DNA of 64,000 bases from Maylandia zebra (GCF_041146795.1 NC_135185.1:29323529-29387528), one strand, 5' to 3'. Shown: positions 36,601 to 49,540, counted from the first letter of the stretch. Notes: generated by a model not told the origin, from the sequence alone. Made by a program: numbers and translations.

Positions 36601-39600
36601 CATAAACAGAACCAAACCTGAATGGCATTTCCAGGTGAAATAACTCATGTCCTGAAGATTTGGACATGTGCACAGCTCACAATTTTGGTCAACTTCTGAA
36701 AAAATATTTTTGTGATTATGTTATGATGAAGCTGTGGAAAAAAATAGCAAAGGTTGAGGATTATATGCCTCACTGAAATGCAATTATGAAATTCTTTGAG
36801 TGACTTTTTAAATTGTATAACAGATATGGGGAAATTATGCCTAACCCATGTGTTCTTGCCAGAGTTCTGATGAAGATCATCACTTCATCGGTACACCGTG
36901 TTTCTGTGCCTCTAAAGGCAGTGAGCCTCAGCTTCTGCTTTTGTATTCATAAGGACATGACGCCACACAGGTGTTTCCTTTAAATCACCCTCCGCACCAA
37001 AACAATACTTGAGACTGGCCATCTGTACCGCACGCATGTGTTTGTGTTCAAGTCAGAGCAAAGAGCAAATGTATAATCAAACATTAAGTCGACTGCTCCC
37101 TTCCCGCCGTGGCTTACTCTGTCTTACGCTTAGCACATCTTCCTGTGTAGATCAGATGTCTGCACGGGAGTCCCTGCAGTGGTGGTGACCTGCTGACTGC
37201 CCCTCTGTGTTGTTGTGGTACTTCTCCCTGGTTGTAATGTCCTAGCCCAGGGGAGAGTTGCAATCGCAATCAGGAAATATGGAGTTCTCCTTCCTCCAAC
37301 AGAGGAGGAGGAGTGGTTGTGCTCAGGGCAGCTGTCTACTCAGCTAGCTTTAATCTCCCATCTGGATGTAATTTACTGTGGTTTACAGAACAGCGTTTAC
37401 TGTAATGGAGACCACAATTACCACCGGTCAGCTTATCTCAAGACTTGTCGTGTGTGTATGTTTGCGGACAGGGTGCACAGTTTACACAGTGGTTGTGTGT
37501 TTTTGTGTGCGTCCTTGGGGAGACATTTATGCATGCATTAATGGACTTATACTGGGGAAATCGTGGTTATCTAAATTAAAATTTATGCCGACCCTTACCT
37601 CTCCCTCATCACTTGATCCTATTTTACTTCTTGTTGTTTTTTGACTAGACGGCAATGCCAAAAAAAGCAGGATTGTTTTCAAACTTCAGCACTTAGGCTT
37701 GAAAAGGGTTGGTTTGGTTGTTGCACAAACGATACCTATTCTTTTTGTCAGCTTTCATACAACAAATCTCTTTTTCTGCCGTATCTCAGCAGCAGGATCC
37801 AGTGCATGTGGCTCCAAATTGAGAATGGGTCTGCCTGCACATGGATCCACCATATTTAATGTAAAGGGCAGACATGACGATGTCAGTGAGTCTCATCTAT
37901 CTCCCAGCAAGAACACTTAGCTTAGCTGTATGCATAAAATCAATTAAAATGCATTTATTCTGAAATCTGGCAGTTATGCATGCCTATTTATGCTACTTTT
38001 TTGTTTGAATCTGTGTGATCTATGTGTGTTTGTGTACTTACATGTGGAATAACTCGTGATTTCAAAGTCTCTCTGATGATTCAAGGCATTGCTGTGGAAT
38101 GTTTACCGCATGCTCCAATGAAGTTTTTCAGTCTTTTGGCTATATCCAGTGACCACCTAGAGACTGGGTACTTCTCAGTCCTGTAATAGCACCGCTGTCA
38201 AAAGCTGACCCGCCATGTGTGTACAAAAGAGAAGGCCATGAGTTAATGTTGTGGCCATGGCGCTGATGACGTGGAATCTGGTTAGCAATAAAGGGCACAT
38301 GAGGAAGATCAGTAAAGCATCATTTCTAACTTATTGAGTATCCACTGTCCCCCCTTCTGATTGGCTGCCTCCCTGAGAAAACCAAGTTAGGGCTCCACGT
38401 CCTCTGTGACATAATACAGATACAAGAGTAGACAAAATTTGTCCAAAGAAAATGAGCATTTAAAGCTGTCTGCAGTCTGAGACTTTGGCTTACAGTGATT
38501 ACTTGTACGTATTCTTGACCATTTAAAATTTAAAACCTTTGTTATGATTTATGCAAACTTCTACCACTGTACCAAAATATGTGAGAGAAAATAAAGAAAC
38601 ACAAGATAAGTCCACTTAAAAATTCCCTTGTTATGCGTCTTCAGAATCACCCAACTGCCAGACTACTTATATTTACTCATTTCATTTAGTTTACTGTCAT
38701 TCTTTACCTCATTTAGCAAACCCAGTCAGTCAAGTTATCCAGCTTGACTGAACTAATTAATGTAAAAGCAATTACAGTTTGTCAGATGGTCAAAGATTAA
38801 GGGGACTGCCTAGAGGACTACAGTTTACTACTACAGCCTGAATACCATCAAAGCAGGAGATCCAACGATACATGTGTGCTAATCAGATGACCTAATCTTT
38901 AGTCAACAGAAGCAATGAGTCAGCATTAAAACTGCATGTAATATGGCAACATTTTTTGCAGAATAACACATGAAAAGTTGTTTTTCAGCCGAAAACTGTA
39001 GAATGTGGTCGGCTTTCTAATGGTGGAAATACAAGCATGTTGTGAAACACTCATTCCTTTCAGTGTCTTGGCTCCATTGTGAATAGTATGAATTAAATCC
39101 TATTGTGTTGTCAACCACAAGAGATATAACCTAAAACGCCCTACCAGCATGTGAAAAGAAAATCTTACTGCAGGCTTTAAGATAGATGTCTATTACTTTG
39201 TGAAATCTGAACAATCTATGTATGGGACGCTGGTTACTGATAATGATTAATTATTACTGTTTTATACTGGAATACTGGAATGACGTGAAAGCATTTAATT
39301 GTGGTTTATAGCCGCCTTTAGAAAACTTCCATTTCACTCTGCTGGAAAACAAAAGCATGCCCCACCCTTACTCTTATGCAATCCACTGGAGAAGACGAAC
39401 CTAACCTCCAGTCTGCATCAGTTTCTCCAAGCCTTCAGAATAGGCTTTTCTATCTAATAACCCTAAATTGGTTTGGGAACCTTTGTATTTGATCTGCCAT
39501 CCTGTTCTTTCCTTATGAAAAATACATTGTGGAATAAGCTGGCTGGACTCCAGATTTTTCTGGCAGAGGGCCATGGGTACCTGCTGTTTACCTCCTCCCC

Positions 39601-42600
39601 CACTTGACCCTCAAAGCTGAAACATCTTCTGACAATTATGCTGGGTCCCCATCATGTTTTAGGTTTGCTCCCTATCCACGCTGCCCTTCCTCTGACAGAT
39701 GGGATAAGCAAGGAGGTTAAAGATGACGCATTTCAGCTGTGTGGGACTGCAGAGTAATGAGGCTTGGGGCCTCTGCGGCCCAATGGCAGGAGCCCAGGGA
39801 CGCAACAGGTCCTCTGATTTGACCTAGAGTACAGCACAAACTCTTAACCAGCAGTAGTAGGAACATAACCTTATAAACAATGTTTTATTTCAGCTACAAC
39901 TACTACAGACAACTCAATCCATACTCGCTTTCTCCAGCTGATTACTGAAATACTGAAGCACACTGCGCCACCGTAAAGTACTAAATGTCAAGACCTGAAA
40001 GCATTTTGTACAACTACAGTAGCCAAACAAGGGTGTGTTACTTATGGAACCTTGTAGATGCAGTAAGAAAGGTTTCTCTGGCACAGGAATAGCTGGAAAG
40101 TTTAGGCACTTAATCACTGAAAGGTCCAAGTTATGTTTAAATAAAATGTCAATTACCAGTTACATAAAGCTTAAAGGAGATGTGGCATCCCAATATTTTT
40201 TTTTATCTTGCTAGGATCAAAGATTTGCTTACGCGTGTCCCATCAAACATTAGTTGAGAGATGGAGTACACCAGCTTTACAGAGCTAACACTGAGAGAAG
40301 CAACTATTCACCTACAGCTAATGTAGGATCACAAATGATCTTCGCATGCATTATCTTTGGAACATGGAGGAAAATAACACATGCATATGTAGACCATGTA
40401 AAGTCACCACACCTGTAGAGTCCAAGCCACTGCACTGCCATGTTGTTTCCAATCCAATCAGTACAATTTTTTATAACATATATAATTTTATATTGGTCTT
40501 TTTTCTGAAATTTTCAAAATAAACTAATCGTTTGTTGATAATGATGGTAATTGTTAGGTCCTGATCTTTGATTCCTCTATTAACATACAGTACACATTTG
40601 CATTCATTCATTCTTTATATGGTGGATTAAGATTAGGATTAAAAGTAAGGACGCGATGGGCCGTTATTAATCAAATCAAATGTAATCCATGGACTTTTCT
40701 TTACCTGTTTGATACATTCACATATGTACCTGTATATGAATTGACCCTCCAAAGCTGTTGCTAGTTTTTATGTATTGCCAACGTTTAAGTCTTGTATATA
40801 GAGTCTATAAAATATAAGACTATAATTTTAATCTTTGTGTCAGACTACAGCCCAGAATATTTAATCCATTTTATGAAGCATAGCTTTTTTTGTGTTAGAC
40901 AGAAACAGTCTGTAAAACTCATTTACTGGAAAGACAGAATGGATGTTTCTGCTTGTGTGTAATGGTAAAAAGAGGAGGGATTTTCTGCTCTTAATTCCTT
41001 CTTGATATTTCAGCACTTTCTGTCAATTGCAAAAACCCAGATGTTGTACATACAAGTGAAAATTCCAATACAATTGACAAAGAGGAGAAGTATTGGGTTA
41101 TAAACCAAGAACAGATGAATTTAGTCTAGTCATGTCTAGTTTATTTCTATAGCCTTTAATCACACTTAGTCTCAAAGGTCCTAACACCCACATTATGAAA
41201 CCAATAAATGATAATGACACATGGTAACGTTACACTCTGATTGAGGACAAGTAAACTCCCTGAAAAAGGTCACCAGGGAACAAAATGTAAGAAACATTCA
41301 GGACTGCACAGAAAGCGAGCATGCTTTTAGGATTAATGACACATTGAACACATTTATTAATGTGAAACAGTCCCCCTTTCCACAAGAGCCTAATCACCCC
41401 CTGTCACCATGAATCATACAGTTAACACTCTAAGTGCATAAGACGGAGGGAATTGCTACGTGAGGATCCTCATGAAGCCTTTTTAAGAATCTGGTGGATT
41501 CTTTTGGGCAGCTCATTCCTCTGCTCTCCACCGCAAAGGGTACCAAAGATGTTTCCTCATCATGTCGAGGCTTAACCCATGACCAAGGTTAGAAAATCCT
41601 CCAAAACCTCAAAACGTTCAGAGAGGCAAGTGAGGCCAGAGCCAAAAAACCCTTGTGATGTGGAGCAGCCATGACACGCAAAAGGGTGGAAAAGGGGAAG
41701 CTGATCTTATGCCAGTTAACGTTGGACACGAGATTCATTTTATCAGCCTGCCATTGAATATAAAATACACTCAATGGGCCTGAAAATGAAAGCAACTTTT
41801 GACAATAACTGGAACTGAACTGTGACTTTCCCATGCTGTGCTTAAAGAATATTCTGCAAGTAGAGCTTATATCCTGCTGTGTTTCAGTGAGGCTGACACA
41901 GCCCGATGGATGCTACACTATAGAACAACTCGGCAATCATAGCAACAGCTGTAGATTTTAGCCAGAAGAACAAGAACAACTGTGTTGAAAAACAGGGAAG
42001 ATGCCTCAACAGCTCCCTTTGCCCAGAAAGGACTCTTGAGTGATATTTGTAGTCTTTAATACAGAACGCTGTGCAGCTCAGAGGACAGGTCAGTTTCTGA
42101 CACTCATGTCAGTGACAGTTTTACGGGAACTGCTGAAATGTTTGCAAGTGTAAATGCATCATCATCATCATCATTAAATCGGGACATTCCTCTTAAATCA
42201 CACTGTTTGGAGGGGGGAGGGAAGGATGAATACAGCAGTATGCTGACAGATACTATCCTCATCCTGAAACTAATTTTGGTTCATAACAGGAAAAGGATGG
42301 ATTTCAACAAAGCACAGATGGTGCATAAAGCAACAGTCTTTATTGCCATCACTCGAGGAAGTCCTTGTCAGGCTGGTTGCTGTTGCATGAAGACTTTTTG
42401 CTCCAGTATCATTTGTCCCACTGCTATTGTCTACAAAAACATTGTTACACTATGAATGTGATCCGGCATGTGTCATAGAGAAACTCAAGTCCAACACCAG
42501 TGACGAGGAGAATCTGCGGAAGCAGGTTGTCTGCCGCCTGTCCTGCACTTCTGCCGGAGGGTATTTTATCAAACATAGATTTCCCTTCCTGAGATGGAGT

Positions 42601-45283
42601 CAACCAGAGGTTTTGTGTTTTCCCAGGCGAATGAAAAATTCACTCTGTTTATCATGGGATTATGGGAAAAAATCAAGACGGAGGAGGAAACAATCAATGG
42701 GAAAATAAATAGAGAGCTGAATGTTACACCACAGGAAACAGGTTTTGAACCTAAACAGTTGGGCACACTGTAGATATATATGAAGACCTCTATCTGCTGC
42801 CTGTCCAAAAGACTCATCCCCAACAGAGTGGGAATGACCTTCCACTTTGGTGTACTGTTGTTCCAGCTATCGCCACCAGAGGATGAAAACACTGGTGTCA
42901 GACGTTAGTGTAAAGGCAGGCTGACCTCTCTATGTGTATAAAGGTTGTAGGCAATAGTGTTTATATTTGAGTGGGTGGGTTAACAGTTTGGATTAGTTTT
43001 ATATAATGTTGTTCATGTTTAGGTATGTATTTAATGTTTCTGGCTTATTGCCAGTACCTGTTTCACTTTCATTGTCAGTCTTGAGGCTCGCTGTCACATC
43101 CTGTCAGACCACAAATGATAATTCTGGATCCCCACGTTTTGTGTTTTTCAGAGTCTTCCCTTGGCAAGTATAAACAGTACAATGGAAGGTAAGGAGTTCT
43201 TCAAGTTTTAAGCTTTTAAGTCTGCATGTCCTGGATAAAATGAGTTAATAAAACTTTCTTCGAGAGAGTAGCTCTGACTCTTTTGTTACGCTGTATTTTC
43301 TACAGTGTTTGTGGTTTAGAGAAAACAAAAGGGGGAGACTAGAGTTTAACAAAAATATATTCCCTCGTTGTGCTCGTCACACAATGCTGAAAAATACAAA
43401 TGACTTAGTTCTTTACTCTTGCATGCTGGTTAGTCATCGAATTTCATCTGAATATAGAGCGCAGCAGAGCATGTCTAGGCTAGCAACGATTACTCAACTG
43501 CTGACCTTCTCTCTTCATATCCTTTTGCTCCCTTACATTGCTATACATTAATGCTAATTAAAGAGGAATGCACTGGTAGAACTTGCAGGCAGAAATGACT
43601 GCATGGACGTCTAAGAGCCAGATCAGCAGAAGGCATACAGTCCACTCAAGAGGCACTAACTGGCCATTGAACTGTCCCTTTGCACTGTACTACATTACAG
43701 TTCGTGGCCTCATCTCCTTACCATGGATGCTTCCCCAGCCGTCTCCTCCCAGCCTGTCTGCTTTTATAAACAGCTGTTGTAGTGTAAGGCTCCATTTGGT
43801 GACCTCTGAGGGTCACCACAGTCCCAGAGGTGCCTGCGGGGCAACTCCAGTTCCAGATCCAGCAGGGTTCTGTTCATGGCCATGTTCCCAGTGTTTGTTT
43901 TCTCTTACTTCTCTGTTTGGCCATAGTTGTCCCTGTTCTTCCTCCACAGTCTCCCCAAAGCAACTAGGACACTTTCACACATGTACTCCCACAGGAAAGC
44001 ACACTGTACTTTAAACAAATGTTTCTTTCCCCCTGAAAATGAAAACAGGATACATACTGGTGTATAGGTTTCTGTGTACAGGGCATGAAAGCATATCATT
44101 GCTGGATTACTGAGCTAATTACCAGTACTGTTTGTGTAGAACTGTATCATCTTTAAGTTGAGCTTTTTTAGCTGTCAAATACGATCGATGTTGTCACAGT
44201 AAGACGAAAAACTGATCGCTAACCAAATAAAAATGCAGAGAAGTCCCAGAAAAAAGATGGCACTGCTTTATACTTTGCCTACTCTTATTCACAGTGCTTG
44301 TGTTTGAAAAAGTTTGGGGTCGCAGCTTTTGCCGCACCATTGAGAAGCTGGTGGAGGTGGTGCAGGAATACCCATCGGAGGTGGAGCACATCTACAGCCC
44401 CTCCTGCGTTCCCCTGGTGAGGTGCGCTGGCTGTTGCGGAGATGAGAACCTGGAGTGTCATCCCACTCAAACCACAAACGTTACCATGCAGGTAAGACCT
44501 AAGTGTTGTGCAACATAAGTGTGAGTTATAACTCGTAGCTGTGAGCGCTTCATGAGATCGTTTTGACAAATCTCCGTTTCACCTCCACCCCTCCTCCATT
44601 CCCAGCTTTTGAAAATCAGGCCATCAGAACAAGGTCAAGAATATGTTGAGATGACGTTTGTGGAGCATCAAACATGTGAATGTAGGTAAGAAAAAAAGAA
44701 GGGTGTTGTGACATAAGTTATTGATAAGTATGAAAAATATAAACCCCGTCTCCTGGAAGTCATGTTTATGTTTCTCATAGATTCATCTCCAAAAACTTGA
44801 ATTGAATACCTAACAGAAAATAAAGTTGTTTTCCTAAAGATTCCTGCACTGTCGACACACTATCTGCTAATCGAGTTTGGTCATTAATAGCAGGCAGCAT
44901 AAACGTAACTTCTAGAAGACTGGGTGACTCTCACAGACTTTTAAATGTTGTACCTGGACATTCATGTTAATTTATCGAAACCTTTGCCCTCAGAATCAGG
45001 AAACCTGTTGTGAAGGTTCCAAAGTAAGGGAATATTCTTACAATATCAATTTTGCTATTTGTCAAAAAACGCAAGCTTTTTTTTTTATAATTTGGTTCTT
45101 GGTTCAGGAAAAGGCGAAGAGGAAGGAAGAGGAAGGAGAGACAAAAAAAGAAGGAATGTGACAGGTGAGGGGCACACGGGGGGGAGAAAACGTTCACATA
45201 TCCACCATTTTATCTTATTACAGCTTTTAACAGAGGCTACGTTATCACTTGTGTTCTACAGGTGCCAGATTCCTCGCAGGTAA
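33621..45283 (+). CDS. pgf: Placenta growth factor (VEGF family), full gene
   Basis: Seven coding exons (33621-33683, 43152-43188, 44295-44491, 44606-44685, 44994-45023, 45108-45164, 45262-45283) with GT/AG borders join in frame to 161 residues. Residues 1-21 are a hydrophobic signal peptide, so the product is secreted. Residues 40-125 form the cystine-knot domain with the VEGF signature [13 protein letters not shown] (69-81) and a closing TCEC (122-125). N-glycosylation sequons are at NST (29) and NVT (95). A basic block (136-151) should bind heparin and neuropilin. The C-terminus ends PRR and lacks the long cysteine-rich tail of VEGF-A, which favours PGF. The exon 3 (197 nt) and exon 5 (30 nt) sizes equal those of VEGFA. 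Receptor is expected to be VEGFR1/Flt1. It may be one of two teleost co-orthologs. Confidence 0.93.
33684..43151 (+). other. pgf: pgf intron 1
   Basis: About 9.5 kb, GT...AG. I see no coding content in it. A degraded dispersed repeat may lie at 41138-41300 and a short CAT microsatellite at 42158-42175. Long first introns of VEGF-family genes often hold enhancers, but nothing here identifies one. Confidence 0.7.
41138..41300. repeat. Possible degraded teleost repeat
   Basis: Blocks such as TTTATTTCTATAGCCTTTAATCACAC and later AAAAGGTCACCAGGGAACAAAATGTAAGAAAC recall a widespread fish repeat family in order and spacing, but divergence is high. Confidence 0.25.
43152..43188 (+). CDS. pgf: pgf coding exon 2
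   Basis: A TTTTTCAG acceptor and GTAAGG donor enclose 37 bases (residues 22-33 plus one base), including the NST sequon. The phase matches exons 1 and 3. Confidence 0.82.
43189..44294 (+). other. pgf: pgf intron 2
   Basis: 1.1 kb between clear splice sites; a 143-codon frame at 43583-44014 shows no VEGF or other recognisable sequence and is treated as chance. Confidence 0.7.
44295..44491 (+). CDS. pgf: pgf coding exon 3 (cystine-knot core)
   Basis: 197 bases, the exact size of VEGFA exon 3. It holds the VEGF signature, six of the eight knot cysteines and the NVT glycosylation site. Acceptor TTCACAG, donor GTAAGA. Confidence 0.96.
44606..44685 (+). CDS. pgf: pgf coding exon 4
   Basis: 80 bases from a CCCAG acceptor to a GTAAG donor complete the cystine knot (residues 100-125, ending with Cys-Glu-Cys) and end in phase 2. 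Confidence 0.94.
44994..45023 (+). CDS. pgf: pgf coding exon 5
   Basis: 30 bases, the same size as VEGFA exon 5, between a pyrimidine-rich CCCTCAG acceptor and a GTAAGG donor. It encodes a short basic linker (residues 127-135) and is phase 2 at both ends. Confidence 0.8.
45108..45164 (+). CDS. pgf: pgf coding exon 6 (heparin-binding)
   Basis: 57 bases encode a run of Lys/Arg (residues 136-151) and one Cys (153). Human PlGF-2 carries a comparable basic exon that PlGF-1 lacks. The exon is phase 2 at both ends, so it can be skipped in frame. Confidence 0.85.
45262..45283 (+). CDS. pgf: pgf coding exon 7 (C-terminus)
   Basis: After a TTCTACAG acceptor, six codons and TAA give the ending Cys-Gln-Ile-Pro-Arg-Arg, like the Pro-Arg-Arg end of mammalian PlGF. 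Confidence 0.85.
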
Positions 45284-46689
45284 CTGCAGTGGCGACCCAA
45301 CCCCCTGTTGCAGTGTGGCTCACTATTTGTTTCCAGCCCAGTGGGAGCATCAAAAGTCTCCTTCACTCATCTATCAATACTGTGTCTGCAGCAAGAGACT
45401 CAAACAGCTGGGTTGATTTGCTGACATGCCCTTATGCTGATGGGCAGGGTGTTTTTGTAACGACAAGGTTTAACAGGAAGTGCGTTTTGACTGGTGGAAA
45501 CACTGCTGTTACAAGCCTGAAACAATGGACATCCCTGGGAGCCAGTGCAATGTAGAACCAAACAGACTGATGTCTTCTTTTTATGCTAGGTATTACTGTA
45601 TCGGTTATTATTTGTCAAATCCTTTGGTATTTAAAAGAAGGTTACACAGGTAAAAAAGAAGAAAAGTCTATATTTATTAATATAGTTGGACCAGAGAACA
45701 CCTTGTGGACTTGATGTGCAACTTCTTTGTACATGCGATAAGGAAATGTCTCCCTCTAGTGTTTATGGAAAGTGTTTTTAAACCTCTATATTAAAGTATT
45801 TTGCAATCAGATCATCATCATATCTGAGATCTGTTCCAAAAGCCATTGTTGCATAATTGCTTGTTGTGTATAAATCAAACTCTTTAACAGCATCATGTGA
45901 CCTGAATGGGAAAACAACATTTAGCAGAAATGTTCATAAAGCGAAGATTTTCCCAAAACTTCAAACTTTCCATATTTATGGAATCCAGCATACAGATGTT
46001 CTCCTAACAAGAGGCTAATCTTGATTATCTGGCCCATTCATCTGAAATGAACATATGGATGCACAGTGGGTGTGGCGAGATCAACGGCAACCGGCACATT
46101 CGTGTTAAAATAATGAATACACTTATGTTTGAGTAGCACACATGTTTTTGCAAGAGTAGAAATTCCTCGTTTCAATTTTTTCATTTATAATTTTGATCAA
46201 AACATCCTCGGATATTTCAGCTCGCCCATCATGCATTTCCAACTCAGGACCAAATACCCATGCGTTGCTTGTTTAGTCGCTCACAGTAAACAGGTTGCAG
46301 TTCTATGACAATACATGAGCCTTCAGGAGGGTATTTGAGGTATGCAGATTGAATTAAATACTGTACAGAGGGGCAGTGCACATCAGAGGGTTGGACCCAG
46401 TTTTTGGCAAACCACTCATTTTTTCTCGAGTGTCAGTCACAAGGACATAACATACAGTGCACGTTCAATGATACACTACTTCACTCTGCCTGTGCCTGTA
46501 CTTGAAACATATCAAGGACCATACAACTAATACCCACAAGGCTTCCTTTGAATGCCGTGTAATATTTGGTGTGGCATGTTTCTTACTGTCGTGTAAGCAA
46601 ATAAGTGAAATGTGAATTCAGATTTAAGTATTCCAGTGGGATATATCCAGTATACATTGTCTTATCTACTTGTCAAAGTAATGGTTGTG

Positions 46690-46765
46690 GAGGAGGCTCG
46701 AGCCTGCCTGTCCCTGACCTTGGACAGGAAAGAGGGTACACTCCAGACAGCTCACCGGCGTGTCT
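46690..46765 (-). repeat. Remnant of the SINE-like teleost repeat
   Basis: TTGGACAGGAAAGAGGGTACACTCCAGACAGCTC is a diverged antisense piece of the same family as the copy at 29290-29580. It is about 75 bp long and inactive. Confidence 0.4.
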
Positions 46766-47140
46766 ACGGAATAAAAATTCTTAAAGTTGAAATTTAAAAA
46801 CAGTGCTATGACAGGTTAAAAGTAATTGCACTGTATGGAGTGCTGCAGCAACAGGGGAAAGCTTGAATACAAATTATTTTTGCTTTTTATAGCCGTTAAA
46901 ACATCATGTAAGCCCTCAAAATCTTTTTTTTATTAGATTCCAAGCTTGAGCTCCCACATGTAAAAGCATTAGTTACGGTCTCAAATGTTCATCCCATATG
47001 CTGTGTGCAGCTGAACAGCACAACCTTGTGTCCAACTGGTGACTCAACAATCCCATAATCCCACACCACAGGTGTCATCCTCTGTTTCTAGAAACACTGC
47101 AACATGGAAGGGATGAAGTTTCGTAGATATGTTAAATGGC

Positions 47141-47168
47141 GTTTGTTTGTTTGTTTGTTTGTTTGTTT
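47141..47168. repeat. (GTTT)n microsatellite
   Basis: Seven GTTT units directly upstream of the probable pgf polyadenylation signal. Confidence 0.95.
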
Positions 47169-47495
47169 CATGTATCACATAAAGAAAATCTATGAAAATG
47201 TAAAAATAGCATTTTGACTGACGTAGTATTTTATTTCATTTAAATATTTATTTTGTAATAAAACTGTTATGATTGTCGGCTTGTCTTGTGTAATTGTTTA
47301 GTAATTCCAGTTGTATTCAATAATTATATACCAGTAGGCAATCCTAATAGATGTACCAACTGCTGGCAGTCTTAATCTGTTTCACATTATCACAAATAAT
47401 AGCAAACTATATGATAGGCCGTTTACATTTGTAGGCTAAAATATCAAACACGGTAGATTTTTTTAAAAAGACGTTTTTCAGCCTAAACAACTAGT

Positions 47496-47533
47496 CTGAT
47501 GGGGTTACGCACACCATAGCGTAACCCCATCAG
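47496..47533. repeat. Perfect 15-bp inverted repeat (hairpin)
   Basis: CTGATGGGGTTACGC at 47496-47510 and its exact reverse complement at 47519-47533 are separated by 8 bases. It lies between the pgf 3' end and the probable cipc promoter. No T-run follows and nothing suggests a mobile element end. Confidence 0.92.
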
Positions 47534-47999
47534 AGCATAAGTCTCAAAACAAGCTCCTCTTTCGCCAACCCCAAGAATAAAACATGTACTTCACCCGTTT
47601 CCGTAGCAACCTTTATGTATCAGGTTATTAAAGCCCTTAATAGTGTCTCACAGGGAGTTGTTGTTCCCGTCACAGCTCTTAAAAGTACACTTCTTAAAAC
47701 CACCTAAATTACAACCACTAAAAACTGGACTTATAACCCCATCATCTGAAAACCCTTACTTACTTTTAGAAACTTATCCAGGAGGTTGCCGTAACAGACA
47801 ATAAAGTTGCAAATGTGTTTTGTGCTTTTTTGTTAAAAAAAGATTTAAAAAAAATATGATTATTATTTAATACTTTCAGAAATGTATTCCATAACAAACT
47901 AATTCACAGCATGAATACTTAAATGCAAATGATTTTCTGTCACCGATTTGTTTAAAACCATATCTGCGTGAATGCGCGCACGTAATTGTGTTTACCTGT

Positions 48000-48140
48000 A
48001 AGACCGCGTGGAGGGCGTTTATTTTGTAGAGCACATAAGTAGAGCTGGCGTTAGCAACACGGGAGTTGGGTGGCTTTAACTAGCCACATATTTTCAAGCT
48101 ACTAAAGTTGGATTTTCGCTTTGAAGCAAACGACGTCTTG
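48000..48140 (+). promoter_or_regulatory. cipc: Probable cipc promoter and non-coding first exon
   Basis: A CpG-containing stretch with a CACGTA motif at about 47979 (one base from the canonical E-box) precedes a GTAAGG donor at 48141. CIPC in mammals has an untranslated first exon, and the next coding exon starts at 49558, so an exon ending at 48140 fits. The 5' limit is unknown. E-box control by CLOCK-BMAL1 is known for the mammalian gene; the site here is only suggestive. Confidence 0.4.
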
Positions 48141-49540
48141 GTAAGGTTTGTCGAAATTATGCTGGTACTCATATTGCTTATCGATCTCGTGATAGCAAGA
48201 GTTCTGATCTAAAGCTAAGGTAGCTAGCAGCTAGCGTTACCCAGCTAAATGAATAGTAAACAGATAAAACATACTGTCGATGATACAGACAGCAGCTAAT
48301 GTTGCTTTCCATATTTTGTTATTGCAGAAGCACATTTGTGTAACCCTAAAGCTGTGTGTGTGTGTTTGTGTCGCGTACGTTGTTTGACGTTAACGGCCAA
48401 TGTTGACAAAGTTGCGTGTATAGCAAAACAATGCTAGCTGTAGCTAGTTAAGAAGTTATAAACGCTGGACTGGTCAGCATCCCAGCTTTATAACAATGAT
48501 TGTCTGCACTGACTTCTTTATTTGTTGTTTTTGCTGGGTAAGTACGACATTGTTTTGTTTTGTTTTTTTAAAGTGTGTCTTGCCATGACTAGCCATCGCA
48601 GTGAGTGGTTGTGGGAGGGTCACAGGCCCTTCATCCAATCGTTCAGCTCGAGTTTGTAAAATGGGAGACGTAAGGCAGATAATAATACGCTTTTATGATG
48701 TTTTAATCTGTTTATTATGCATCTTAAAACATTACGTAATCCCGTTTGTGGGTGTGCGCCTGCTCTTTTCAGTATGTTGAAAAATAAATACAGTCATGTA
48801 CAGTATGAATGCAAAGTACAGGCCTTAAACGTGAAGTGATGATCAGTCTTGTAAACAATTCAAAGTAGAAGCTCTAAAAAGACAGATTACGTATTAACTA
48901 GAGGTGAGTGTTTATACTGTGACTGTTGTGCTTTTAGTCATTATACACTGTAAATCGTATATAGTAATGAGTTACTATGAAAAAATTATAGGCAAGGACA
49001 AATTAAGGGAACAACCTGAAGCCTTGGCCCTGCTGTGTCTGAGTGGCCACCTTTATCTTGTGATTGTTTACAATTATAATTGGCTGCTGTTTATTTATTT
49101 GTTCCTAATTTATATTTTATATAACTAGATTGTCACGTAAGATATGACATGTGAAACAGGTAGGTTTGCTAAGGCCTAAATATTGTAGTTTATAAAGGTT
49201 TTTAAAATGTGTAAATTATTAGCAAAAACAATCATTGTGACCCATCTGTCTGTAGCCAAAGATCTTTAAAAAGTCTCAATGTCTTCCATAGCCAAATAGG
49301 ATAATGTGTCACCTGTCATGAAAAAAATCCAAAGAAATGGAATATTACTGTTTTAAAATGGACATGCTACTCATAGATATTTAATATTCTCTCCTTCCCA
49401 AGTCACAGAATGGATTTAAAAATAAAGAAAAAATGTCATCAAACTGTATCACAAACTTGCATAAGACTGTCCTGGAGAAATTAAGTTGCAGTTATTTAAC
49501 TTCGTCTGTCCATGTGTTTTTGTTTTTTTCTTTTGTTTTT
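48141..49540 (+). other. cipc: Probable cipc intron 1
   Basis: AT-rich, with no coding content. It is bounded on the right by a long T-rich tract (49515-49545) suited to an acceptor, though the exact AG (49550-49552 region) is not certain. Confidence 0.45.

Larger units (their letters stand above)
45284..47262 (+). other. pgf: Probable pgf 3' UTR
   Basis: No coding content follows the TAA. An AATAAA at 47257-47262 is followed by a GT-rich segment and is the best polyadenylation signal, giving a 3' UTR of about 2 kb. ATTTA motifs near 45669 and 47241 might destabilise the mRNA. A repeat remnant lies at 46690-46765 and a (GTTT)n run at 47141-47168. A weaker ATTAAA at 45791 could give a shorter form. 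Confidence 0.5.

Noticed and set aside
42138-42708. Two overlapping + strand frames before pgf exon 2
   Set aside because: No VEGF-like or other domain, and including them would break the phase between pgf exons 1 and 2.
43583-44014. 143-codon frame in pgf intron 2
   Set aside because: Low-complexity Ser/Pro/Cys composition and no splice signals; the exon 2 to exon 3 phase fits without it.
33621-45283. Assignment of the growth factor as vegfa
   Set aside because: The gene ends with a short Cys-...-Pro-Arg-Arg exon after the basic exon and lacks the cysteine-rich heparin-binding domain of VEGF-A; the 14q24.3-type neighbours also favour pgf.
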